Source: Acidimicrobiia bacterium (GTDB lineage Bacteria; Actinomycetota; Acidimicrobiia; IMCC26256; PALSA-610). Taken from it: a DNA stretch of 64,000 nucleotides. Shown here piece by piece: positions 8,992 to 16,713 of the stretch (position 1 is the first letter of the stretch; each line of letters begins with the position of its first letter). The stretch spans positions 1,599,965-1,663,964 of the forward strand of contig BPGH01000001.1 of NCBI GenBank assembly GCA_026002935.1, given 5' to 3'. The position numbers were made by a program, and so were the translations under genes. The notes under the pieces were generated by a model. It saw only the letters and a list, made by a program, of their open reading frames with translations, did not search any database and was not told where the DNA came from.

Positions 8992-9256
8992 GCGCGCCGC
9001 ACCGGCCTGAGTACCGCAGGCCCCGAGGTCCATCGGAGCGGTCGCGAGGTCATGACGAGCGGTTCGCCGCCGTGTCGATCGGTCCGGAGAGGCCCAGCTC
9101 GTAGTGGCCGAGCGCCACGATGGCCAGCGGCCCACTGATCGGTCGTACTTGATCGCGGCTGCCGTCTCAGCCGGCGCGGTCGCGAGTGTACGGCGCCTCG
9201 GGGACAACGAGATCGTCTCGGCATCGCCGACGAGATGCTCGTGGACGAGCGGGGCA
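8992..9256. other. Gap between cupredoxin gene and cas operon, with a candidate terminator
   Basis: A 6-bp stem GGCCTG/CAGGCC with a 7-nt loop lies at 9004-9022, 13 bp after the cupredoxin stop. There is no T-tract, so a terminator role is weak. The rest (about 9050-9250) translates in patches into something like a helical ferritin-type segment (RLGDNEIVS), but it is broken in every frame and no gene can be supported. It also separates the GC-rich flank from the less GC-extreme cas genes. Confidence 0.3.
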
Positions 9257-10213
9257 CTACCTGCCGGTCACCGGTGCCAGGACCCCAGCGGACTTCCGTC
9301 CCTGGAGCGGCCGGCGCGCAGCCGCGCAGATCCTGAACACCCCGAGCACCCGCAGCTCGTCGTTGACCTCCGGGATCCGCTCCTCGCGCGGTCGGAGCAG
9401 CGGGTGTTCCAGCAGCACCTGCACCGCATCGACGTCGAGGGCCGGTTCCCACAGCGGCCAGATCGCGACCCGCCGCGCGCGGCGGCCGTCGTCGTGGACA
9501 GTGTGCCAGAGCGTGCCGCCGACCTCGGTGCCCGACCCAGAGAGCCGGAGCAACGGGAGTGCCATCGCCGCGAGCCAGGTCGGACCCGGCGCACCGAGCT
9601 CAGTGGATTCGCCGTCGGCGGTCGCTGCTGCATCGTTCACCGCGCGGTGGTCGAGATACTCACCCGTGTAATCCGCGATCCGCGGCCAGTCGGTCGTGCT
9701 CTCGGCCAGCAACGCAGCGTTCTCGCGGATCAGCTCGAGCGGCTTCGCGAAAAACGTCGAGACCGTTTGCTTCCCCGACGGGGCCATCCAGGGAGTGAGC
9801 GCGGCCTTGCCCTCGTTGTCGGCGGCCAGGTCGGTCGTGATCACCTCGAGCCACCGCTGCGCCTCGCGACCGAATCGCCGCTCCGCATCCGCGGCGAAGT
9901 CGCGGTAGCCGTCGCGCGGTGGTCGCATGGGATCTGGCCCGCTGTTGCCGCGTCGCGGATACGGGAACCCACCTGCGACACCGGGAAGCACCGCGTCGTC
10001 GGTGATCGCCTCCGCGACCTCGACGAGGAGTGCACCGAGCGCGTCGAGCGACGGCAGGTCGGTGTGCAGCGCGGCCGTCCCCGTGACGCGACTCCACGAC
10101 AGTCGTGTGTCCGCGTCGTGATGGTCGACGAGCAACCGGAACGTACCCAGGCCGGCGAGGAAGCCGAGCGGATCGGTGCCCAACATCGCGGGCAGCTCAA
10201 GAGGTGCACTCAT
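9257..10213 (-). CDS. csb3: Csb3/Cas8-like large subunit of type I-G Cascade
   Basis: A 318-residue protein encoded last in the interference operon; its ATG (10213) overlaps the end of cas3 by 17 bp. The start (LGTDPLGFLAGLGTFRLLVDHH) has the DPLGFLAGLG-type opening seen in Csb3/Csx17-like proteins of type I-G systems. Further on are RYDFAAD-like and TPWMAPSGKQTVSTFF segments and a C-terminus rich in Arg. In type I-G complexes this position is normally held by the large, Cas8-like subunit that recognises the PAM. The assignment rests on operon position and the N-terminal pattern rather than on a diagnostic motif, so Csx17-related or a divergent Cas8g are alternatives. No frame break is seen. 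Confidence 0.6.
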   Translation of the reverse strand: MSAPLELPAMLGTDPLGFLAGLGTFRLLVDHHDADTRLSWSRVTGTAALHTDLPSLDALGALLVEVAEAITDDAVLPGVAGGFPYPRRGNSGPDPMRPPRDGYRDFAADAERRFGREAQRWLEVITTDLAADNEGKAALTPWMAPSGKQTVSTFFAKPLELIRENAALLAESTTDWPRIADYTGEYLDHRAVNDAAATADGESTELGAPGPTWLAAMALPLLRLSGSGTEVGGTLWHTVHDDGRRARRVAIWPLWEPALDVDAVQVLLEHPLLRPREERIPEVNDELRVLGVFRICAAARRPLQGRKSAGVLAPVTGR

Positions 10214-13208
10214 CGTCACCTCCGAGGTCGGGCGCGGCCGACGCGTTCTGGTCGGCCAACCGGAGGATCGCTTCGCACAGCGCGACGCCCCAGCAGCCGT
10301 AGCGCTCGTTGAGGGACGCGAAGCGTCGGGGCGCCTCCCAGTCGATCGTCTGGCTGGTGTCGAACGTCCCGAGCCCCTCGCGGTCGACGAGTTGCGGGTC
10401 GTCGTCGACGACCGGCGGCAGCAGCGGCCGGCTGCGGCCGTGGTGCGACGCCACGAGGTGGGTGACGAGCTCGTCGTCGATTGCGTCATCCGGGAACGCC
10501 TCGAGCTGTCGCCGTAGAATCTGCGACGACAGGGCCTCGTGCCGCATCCCCGCCGGGTACTTGCTGCGCTGCCACGCAATCCGGAACGCCGTACGATCGG
10601 CGGGGTCCATTCCCGACTTCGCGAGCGGCTCCCGTGCGAGCTCGGCCGCGAACTGGTTCCCGCCGTGCAGCATCGCCTGGAAGCGCGGGTCGCGCTTGCC
10701 CTCGTCGTGCCAGCGTGCGGCGTACTCGATGCTGGTCACGACGCGCTCTGGTAGCGCGAGTTGCTCGGCCATCGCGCGCGCTCGCCGTGCGACGTCCTCT
10801 TGGTGCACTGCCAACGGGATCCTCCTGCCAGTGACCGACGAGCCGTGCGGCGTGTCGTCCTCCGCGAAATCGAGGTTCGCGCTCTTGTGGCGATCGACCG
10901 ACGTGCTCGTGGCGACGGCTGCTGTCCCGCTCGGAAGCCCCTCTGCAAGTGACAACTGCAGCGCATTCACACGCAGCGCATCGATCACCGGTTCCAGTCG
11001 TTCATCGACCACACCGGCGTCGTGGACTGATGCTGCCCACTGTCGGACCGCAGTGCGCTTCTCCGCCAGGTCACGTTCTTCGTCGCGCAAGATGCCGACG
11101 AGCACGTCGAACGATGTCGTGAGGTACGCGCTCGGGTCGACGCGTCTGCGGTCGTTCGGATCGGCCATCGCGAGGAAGGATCGCACCGCGTCGAGGTCGG
11201 GCGACACCGTGACCGGCTTCGCCGTTTCGGCTTCGGTCAGGTGGCGGCGCAGGCTCGGCCCGAGCCGAATGGTCCACCGGCCGCGCCAGTCACGGAGATC
11301 GCCGATGTCGGTTGCGTCCCTCGACCGGGGGGTCCAGCCGAACTCGTCGAGGCCGCCGTACTCGCACGGAACGATCACGATGTCGTTGGGCCGGATGTCG
11401 CTCGCGTCGATCACCCGGACGCGTTCGGCCCGCGCGGGCGCATCGCGCATCACGGCGACCGGCCGGGGCGGCGGGGGTGACGATTCGGTCCGCTCCGGGA
11501 CGCCGGCGCCGTCAGTGTCGGCGAACTGATCGGCATCGCTGCGATCTGCGAGCCATCGCTTCACTGCCGACAGGGGCATCTCGATGCTCTCGAAGGGGCG
11601 TGGGGGGCAGAGTCCGAGCTCCTGCGGCCACTGCTCGGTCGCGTCGGCGGGAAGCCCGGTGCGCCACACGACCGTCACCGTCGCGTCGCTGTCGACGAAC
11701 CCGTAGAGGAACGGCGTCACCGGCAGATCGGGCACCGGGGCCGGTGAGGTACGGGCCAGCGTTGCCAGACGGCGGGGCGTCATGAGCGGAACGGTGACCG
11801 GCGGGGACGACATCGCCGCGCGTTCGTCGTCGGCGAGCGTCGAGAGCAGCTCGGACACCGCCGCCGGTGAGACGTCGATGCCCTCGAGGATCTCGCCTTC
11901 AGGTGCAGGCGGTGCGAGCGTCGACAGCCAGGTCCACGTCTTGGTGCGCGCCGCTCCGTAGACGGGATCATCGTCCGTTACCGACGTGTCGTGTACGACT
12001 ACGGCCCGTCCCTCGATCGGGCGGCCCCGACGGTTCAGACGCCCGAGGCGTTGCAACAGCGCGTCGAGGGCCGCGGACTCGGTGACGATCGCGTCGAGGT
12101 CGATGTCGGCGCCCACTTCGATCGCTTGCGTCGCGACGAGGAAGGTAGGTCCGGCGTCGGGAGCCCGTGGCGCACCCGACTCGAACCGGGGCAGCCAGCT
12201 CGCGTTCCAGCGATCGCGATCGAACTCGCGCATCCGGCCGGTCAGCAGTGCAACGCTTCCTCCGTGTTCGCCGTTGCTCAGGAGCTCGAACGTGAGTCGA
12301 GCGCGCTGCAGGGTGTTGCAGAAGACGCCGATGCTTGTGTGCTCCTCGTCGAGCAGCTGCTGGGCGTGCTCTGCGAGAGCACTCGCGACTGCTGCGTTTG
12401 CCTTGGCCTTCGAAGGCGGTGTCACGGTCGCGGTCGTGAGGTGCTTCTTGGCGAACAACCGCCGCCGTGCCGTCGCGGTCTCGTTGGCCGCGTCGAGCCG
12501 CTGCGTCCAGCCGTCGCGTGTGCCGCCGGGCACCGTTGCGGACATCGAGATCACACGAGAAGCGCGGGCGACTTCGCCGGTGCCGAGCCCGAGCGCATCT
12601 GCGCACGAGCGCAGCATCGGGCGCGCGATGTGTGCCTCGTCGACGACGATGACGCTGTCGGTGCCGACGAGCGCCGCGTCGATTGACCGACGATGCTCGC
12701 TCACACCGAAGCCGCGGAACAACAAGCGGCTCCCGATCTGGGCGGCTGTGCCGACGATCACGGCAACGCGGTCGGCGCGGTCGACCCACTGCCAGGGCCA
12801 GTACGTGCCGCCACGCATCCGTTCCACCCACAACGGTCGGCCGACGGCGTCAGCGGCCAATGGCCTGATGCGTTCGGCGATCCTGTGGGTGAGCGAGCCC
12901 TCCTGCGCGTTGGCGAGCGCGTGGGCGATCGCTTCCGCGTGCCTGTACGCCTGGTCGACCACGACGCGTCGATCGATCGTGAAGAACAATCGGCGCCCGA
13001 AGGTCAACGGATCGATGGCGGCGAGGAACACGAACGCGTCGATGAACGCGGTCTTGCCGAGCCCGGTCGGGACGTCGATCTGCGACGGCCACGAGCCCGT
13101 CTCGACTGCGCGCGCCACGAGCTCCGCTTGCCACGCGAAGGGGTGATTGCCGTCGTGGAGCTCCGCAAAGAAGCCGGGGAAGTCCTTCGGTGACAGGGGA
13201 GCGCTCAC
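10197..13208 (-). CDS. cas3: Cas3 helicase-nuclease, type I-G (C-terminal HD domain)
   Basis: A 1,003-residue protein. The helicase half has Walker A VPTGLGKT (46-53), the DEAH box (190-193), the SATV motif and motif VI (QRLGRLNRRGR). The HD nuclease is at the C-terminus (about residue 802 onward) with H834-D835 in RWHDEGKRD, RHEAL and ASHHGR supplying further metal ligands. A helicase-then-HD order is characteristic of type I-G, in contrast to the usual N-terminal HD. It degrades target DNA after recruitment by Cascade. The GTG start at 13208 overlaps the csb2 stop as GTGA, and its own end overlaps the following csb3-like gene, so the genes are translated in series. No frame break is seen. 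Codon choice is less extreme in G+C than in flanking genes. Confidence 0.9.
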   Translation of the reverse strand: MSAPLSPKDFPGFFAELHDGNHPFAWQAELVARAVETGSWPSQIDVPTGLGKTAFIDAFVFLAAIDPLTFGRRLFFTIDRRVVVDQAYRHAEAIAHALANAQEGSLTHRIAERIRPLAADAVGRPLWVERMRGGTYWPWQWVDRADRVAVIVGTAAQIGSRLLFRGFGVSEHRRSIDAALVGTDSVIVVDEAHIARPMLRSCADALGLGTGEVARASRVISMSATVPGGTRDGWTQRLDAANETATARRRLFAKKHLTTATVTPPSKAKANAAVASALAEHAQQLLDEEHTSIGVFCNTLQRARLTFELLSNGEHGGSVALLTGRMREFDRDRWNASWLPRFESGAPRAPDAGPTFLVATQAIEVGADIDLDAIVTESAALDALLQRLGRLNRRGRPIEGRAVVVHDTSVTDDDPVYGAARTKTWTWLSTLAPPAPEGEILEGIDVSPAAVSELLSTLADDERAAMSSPPVTVPLMTPRRLATLARTSPAPVPDLPVTPFLYGFVDSDATVTVVWRTGLPADATEQWPQELGLCPPRPFESIEMPLSAVKRWLADRSDADQFADTDGAGVPERTESSPPPPRPVAVMRDAPARAERVRVIDASDIRPNDIVIVPCEYGGLDEFGWTPRSRDATDIGDLRDWRGRWTIRLGPSLRRHLTEAETAKPVTVSPDLDAVRSFLAMADPNDRRRVDPSAYLTTSFDVLVGILRDEERDLAEKRTAVRQWAASVHDAGVVDERLEPVIDALRVNALQLSLAEGLPSGTAAVATSTSVDRHKSANLDFAEDDTPHGSSVTGRRIPLAVHQEDVARRARAMAEQLALPERVVTSIEYAARWHDEGKRDPRFQAMLHGGNQFAAELAREPLAKSGMDPADRTAFRIAWQRSKYPAGMRHEALSSQILRRQLEAFPDDAIDDELVTHLVASHHGRSRPLLPPVVDDDPQLVDREGLGTFDTSQTIDWEAPRRFASLNERYGCWGVALCEAILRLADQNASAAPDLGGDDECTS

Positions 13209-14674
13209 GACGATTCCTCGACAGTGATGCTCGGATGGTGCCGGATAGCACGCTTGTCGTTCGGAACGCACAAACCGACGCCGAGGAACCGCAGCGATCC
13301 GATCACCACGGGCCCCACCACCGGCTCGGCGAAGCGGAGATGTGCGTGGACCAGCGGTCGGCGCCGGTGCGGCGGCAACACCCCGAGACTCGGGCGAGCG
13401 ATCGCACCCGGGACCAAAGGCTCCCGGCAGGTCTCGACCTCGATCGGCTCCGGGTACCCGGCGTTCACCGTGGCCGCCGCAACCAGCTCGGCGTCCCGGT
13501 CCCGCGAGCGGGTGAAGTGGTCGAGCGCGATGGGCGTCGCCGTCGACCAGGCCGTGTGCCCGCGTGCACAGCCGACCCACCGTTCGGGTTGCAGCGCATG
13601 ACGCGTCTCCCCCGACGCGCTCCCGAGCGTGAGACGCAGGGAGAGATCGACCGACCGGAACAATCGAAGCCGCCGCAACTCGTCGAGCACCGTCGCCTCA
13701 AGGAGCACCCGGCGATCGGCGGCGCTCATGTCGCGGGGAATGGCGAGCCCGACGCCCATCAACCGTCCGTCCGCGTGCCCGTGCTCCACGTGCGGGAGCG
13801 CGAGGAATGCGACGTGTGTCGACCGGCCGGCGTTCCTGCCGGAGACGGCCGGCGGCAGGACCTCGCTCGGGTCCTTCGGTGGTGCCCCGTTCTTCCGGCA
13901 GATCCGTTCGTGCACCGCCTTGCGCAGCATCCACGTCGCGCGCACGAGGTGGCGACCGTCGATCGCCGCGTGCGGTTGCTCGAACGCGTAGGTCAGCAGC
14001 TCCGAGAACGGGCTCATCACCGGGCCTTCCGGCGCCGGTTCGGGACGAGCCTCGACGTAGACGACCTCGCGGGTGGTGAGGTGCGCCCGTCGACCTCCGG
14101 CGTACGCCTGGCGCAGCGCGTCGGTGAACCCGACGTAGGGCACGCGGACCGGCTCGCCGGGCTCGTCGAGCCCCGCCGGAAGGTAGCGGCGCCACCCGTC
14201 GCGCTCGGTCCGCGTGTCGAGCACTCGGACGCGCGCTTCGCACGACGAGCGCCCGACGTACGGAACCGCGCGCGCGAGCCGCGCGAGTGCCTGGCCCACG
14301 GTGTCGGTGGGTGTCGCGTCGGGCCACACCAGCGCAAAGGTCGGCTCGGCGACGAGGACGCCACTGCGGACACGGACGCCGTTCGTGCGGCCAAAATGAT
14401 GCTGGTTCCCGCCCCTCGGGACGATCCGGTTGGTGACCACGAACCGCTGCTCGACGACCTCGCGCACGGCGGTCAGGCCGCACGCGTGGATCTCCGGCGG
14501 CGGGCAACGCTCCAACCAACGCAGGGCGTCGAAGTCGGCGTCGGACTCGGCGGACGCGACCAGCGCCATGAACACGCGCGCGGGATGGGGCGGCCATTCG
14601 GGTGCGACGCGGCCGGCGCCGCCGAGTGCTGCGTCGTAGCGGCCGAAGCGCAGCGCGACCTCGATGACCAGCAT
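13205..14674 (-). CDS. csb2: Csb2 (GSU0054 family; Cas5-Cas6-like fusion)
   Basis: A 489-residue protein of the Csb2 family, which in type I-G systems replaces separate Cas5 and Cas6 proteins and is expected to process the CRISPR transcript. The N-terminal RAMP-like domain begins MLVIEVALRFGRYDAAL and contains EWPPHPARVFMALVA, a hallmark stretch of the family. The C-terminal half carries a second RAMP-like fold with FLGVGLCVPNDKRAIRHHP near the end. His-rich segments (HRRRPLVHAHLRF) could hold the catalytic residues, but I cannot assign them. It sits 4 bp after csb1 and overlaps cas3 by four bases. The intact frame contrasts with many broken genes elsewhere in the window. Confidence 0.85.
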   Translation of the reverse strand: MLVIEVALRFGRYDAALGGAGRVAPEWPPHPARVFMALVASAESDADFDALRWLERCPPPEIHACGLTAVREVVEQRFVVTNRIVPRGGNQHHFGRTNGVRVRSGVLVAEPTFALVWPDATPTDTVGQALARLARAVPYVGRSSCEARVRVLDTRTERDGWRRYLPAGLDEPGEPVRVPYVGFTDALRQAYAGGRRAHLTTREVVYVEARPEPAPEGPVMSPFSELLTYAFEQPHAAIDGRHLVRATWMLRKAVHERICRKNGAPPKDPSEVLPPAVSGRNAGRSTHVAFLALPHVEHGHADGRLMGVGLAIPRDMSAADRRVLLEATVLDELRRLRLFRSVDLSLRLTLGSASGETRHALQPERWVGCARGHTAWSTATPIALDHFTRSRDRDAELVAAATVNAGYPEPIEVETCREPLVPGAIARPSLGVLPPHRRRPLVHAHLRFAEPVVGPVVIGSLRFLGVGLCVPNDKRAIRHHPSITVEESS

Positions 14675-14678
14675 TGCG

Positions 14679-15830
14679 CTATTCCGCGTCGGCCGGGCCC
14701 GCCGCGACGACGGCGTGTTCGATCGCAGCCTGAAGCGACGGCATCGGCTCGAGGTACACGGTGTCGGTCGCCATCGCGATGCCGAGCTCGGCGGCGCGGC
14801 CTCGCAGCGTGTCGAACGCCTCGACCGCGGTGTCGAACTCGAGTGCCAGCGGCTCCGTCCTGCCGCCGTCGAGCTCGATGACGATCTGCTCGCTCACGCG
14901 CGCGAGGTCACACCCGGAACGCAGCGACAACGACGCCCGGCCGAATGCCGCCCGGTCGCCCACGAGCGCCAACGCGAGCAGCGCGGCGCGAGCCGTGTCA
15001 GCGGCCGCTTCGCTCGCCTCGCCGAAGCGGATGCGGCGCAAGCTCGCCTGCGACACCGAGGCGACGCGGCGGATGGCGGTGACGGAAACGCCGCCGTGCG
15101 CGCGCACCGGTGCGATGTTGCCGTGGCCGATCTCGCTGAGCTTGCTGCCCTTGCGCTTCTCGCCGTCGGCGAGGAAGTTCCAGTCTTCTTCGGCTTTACC
15201 CTTGTCGTCGATGCTGCCCGTGAGGTTGAGCGGGTCGATGCGGCTGCCGATCCGGGCGCCGATCTCCGGCTCGGTGCCGAACATCCGCGAGTTGTAGACG
15301 CGGGCGAATTTTGGCCACCGGCCCGTGCGGTGCGAATCCCACGCTCCGAGCACGAGCGACAACGGCTCGCGCTCGTACAACGGCCGCGCGTCGTTGTCGG
15401 AGGCCTCACGCAGACGCTGACCGATCGGGGACCTGTCGAAGCGATGACCCTCGACGAGCGAGTCGCGCAAGTACGCGTCGGCGTAGCGGTGCGGGAAGTC
15501 GAGGCTCGTCAGACGGATGTCGCCGCGTGAGGTCTTCGCGGTCAGCTCGAACAACGGGAGCTCGATGCGCTGCTGGTCGCGCGCGTCGAGCAGCGCTTGC
15601 TCGATGCGATTTGCCTGCGACGGGATCTGATCGAGGACGACCGTCTCGACGGGCTGCCCGCCGAGCCACAGCTTCTCGATCAGGTACGGGCCTCCCTGGT
15701 CCGCCGGGTACGAGGGAGGCATGACCTTGTCGCCCTGCCCACCGACTGGTTGGTATGTCGCGTCGATCGCGATCCCGGCGATCTCGGGCGAGGTGACGAC
15801 CTCGAACAGCTTCTCGGCCAGTCCGGTCAT
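14679..15830 (-). CDS. csb1: Csb1 (GSU0053 family; Cas7-like backbone subunit)
   Basis: A 383-residue protein and the first gene of the interference operon. The Csb1 family is the Cas7-type backbone of type I-G Cascade. Family-like features include EIAGIAIDATYQPVGGQGDKVMPPSYP near the start, LDFPHRYADAYLRDS (about residues 118-133), and the segment GRWPKFARVYNSRMFGTE (about 178-195). ATG 15830 is chosen because the conserved region begins immediately after it and an upstream 189-bp non-coding gap is left for a promoter. The csb2 ATG follows the stop by 4 bp. No frame break is seen. Confidence 0.88.
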   Translation of the reverse strand: MTGLAEKLFEVVTSPEIAGIAIDATYQPVGGQGDKVMPPSYPADQGGPYLIEKLWLGGQPVETVVLDQIPSQANRIEQALLDARDQQRIELPLFELTAKTSRGDIRLTSLDFPHRYADAYLRDSLVEGHRFDRSPIGQRLREASDNDARPLYEREPLSLVLGAWDSHRTGRWPKFARVYNSRMFGTEPEIGARIGSRIDPLNLTGSIDDKGKAEEDWNFLADGEKRKGSKLSEIGHGNIAPVRAHGGVSVTAIRRVASVSQASLRRIRFGEASEAAADTARAALLALALVGDRAAFGRASLSLRSGCDLARVSEQIVIELDGGRTEPLALEFDTAVEAFDTLRGRAAELGIAMATDTVYLEPMPSLQAAIEHAVVAAGPADAE

Positions 15831-16019
15831 GTCGAACCTCCGCGCTGGTGCTCGTATGCCGCGAGTCTGCATCGTGGGTGGGACCGGGGCGCGACTGCCT
15901 GGGACGCCGCCGGGTCCGGCGACGCTACCTGGCCGCCGCCGGCCTCGACCGGCCACCGGTAGAGGCGTTTTCGTCTCTTTGGCGGCGCGCCGGGAGCCGA
16001 CGGCAGGCCGGCGAGGCGA
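15831..16019. promoter_or_regulatory. Upstream region of the csb1-csb2-cas3 operon
   Basis: This 189-bp gap between vapC and csb1 should hold the interference-operon promoter on the minus strand. It contains a hairpin at 15961-15978 (AGAGGCG-TTTT-CGTCTCT, seven pairs with one G-T). The hairpin could be a weak vapC terminator or a leader structure. I could not identify convincing -10/-35 boxes. Confidence 0.35.
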
Positions 16020-16397
16020 TCAGGGTCCGAGCCGACTCACGCGGTACGCGGTCATCCGCTCGTCGAACGTTACGATCGTCAAGCCCTCGATCGTGGCCTG
16101 GGCCACGAGCATCCGGACGAAAGGGTCGTCGTGGTGTCGGGGGAGCGCACCGGCCAGCTCGGCGTGCGCGGCCGTGATCGGCATCACTTCGAACCCGCAT
16201 TCGTCGAGCACGGCGAGTAGGTTCGTCGGCGAGCGGAGCCTTCCGATCGCACGCTTGATCGAGATCTCCCAGATGCTTGCTGCGCTCACGAGGGCTCGGT
16301 GGTCCGGATCCGCGATGGCGCTGCGAGCGTTGGCGGGGAGCCGGCCGTCGTCGGCGAGCCACCACAGCAGCACGTGCGTGTCGAGGAGGAGCTCCAC
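16020..16397 (-). CDS. PIN-domain toxin (VapC-like)
   Basis: A 125-residue PIN-domain protein. Acidic residues expected for the metal site are visible: D6 in MELLLDTHVLLWW, the glutamate in AASIWEISIKRAIG (about residue 45), an aspartate in HHDDPFVRMLVAQA (about 91) and one in IVTFDERM. Most VapC toxins are ribonucleases that cut tRNA or rRNA; the target here is unknown. The GTG start is 6 bp downstream of the antitoxin stop, so the two form one operon. The pair lies between the interference operon (same strand, downstream) and the divergent cas4-cas1 gene, an uncommon place for a toxin-antitoxin module. Confidence 0.85.
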   Translation of the reverse strand: MELLLDTHVLLWWLADDGRLPANARSAIADPDHRALVSAASIWEISIKRAIGRLRSPTNLLAVLDECGFEVMPITAAHAELAGALPRHHDDPFVRMLVAQATIEGLTIVTFDERMTAYRVSRLGP

Positions 16398-16403
16398 GTT
16401 CGC

Positions 16404-16631
16404 TCAGGGTTCGACGATGGCGCGGAACTCGTGCGGGATCTCGTCGACGTCGTCGGAGATCTCCACCCTTCCCTTCCACGCACCTGGCCGTCGTGGGCCG
16501 TGCGCGGGGCGGTACGGAACGAGGCGGGCGACCGGCTCCCCGTGGCGTGCGATCACGACCTCCTCGCCCTGCGCTACTCGCCGCACGAGCTTCGACAGGT
16601 GAGTCTTGGCCTCGTGAATGTTGACCAACAT
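16404..16631 (-). CDS. Phd/YefM-type antitoxin (VapB-like)
   Basis: A 75-residue protein with the classic Phd/YefM start: MLVNIHEAKTHLSKLVRRVAQGEEVVIARHGEPVARLVPY. This N-terminal dimer binds DNA, and the acidic C-terminal tail (VEISDDVDEIPHEFRAIVEP) is the part expected to wrap around and neutralise the PIN toxin. The gene is transcribed divergently from cas4-cas1. A TAGACT -10-like element on the minus strand (16638-16643) lies 6-7 bp before the ATG, suggesting a leaderless message, and an inverted repeat just upstream (16648-16663) is a good candidate autoregulatory operator. Confidence 0.85.
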   Translation of the reverse strand: MLVNIHEAKTHLSKLVRRVAQGEEVVIARHGEPVARLVPYRPAHGPRRPGAWKGRVEISDDVDEIPHEFRAIVEP

Positions 16632-16647
16632 GAACTTAGTCTAGATG

Positions 16648-16663
16648 GTCCGACACGTCGGAC
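16648..16663. promoter_or_regulatory. Inverted-repeat operator between vapB and cas4-cas1
   Basis: A perfect inverted repeat GTCCGAC-AC-GTCGGAC sits directly upstream of the vapB -10-like element, where Phd/YefM antitoxins normally bind to repress their own promoter. The only promoter space available to the divergent cas4-cas1 gene is this same stretch (16632-16713), so binding here could also affect the adaptation genes. The second part is inference. Confidence 0.6.
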
Positions 16664-16713
16664 AAGCGGTGAGGGGCCTTCCGGCAGTAGCGCGCCGAGC
16701 CGATCTACAGACC

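Noticed and set aside
8992..9256. Possible ferritin-like or other small gene between the cupredoxin gene and the cas operon
   Set aside because: Only short patches look protein-like, no frame is continuous, and no start or conserved motif holds up.
15961..15978. Hairpin AGAGGCG-TTTT-CGTCTCT as an intrinsic terminator
   Set aside because: Seven pairs with a U loop but no following T-tract on the relevant strand; kept only as a note in the csb1 upstream region.
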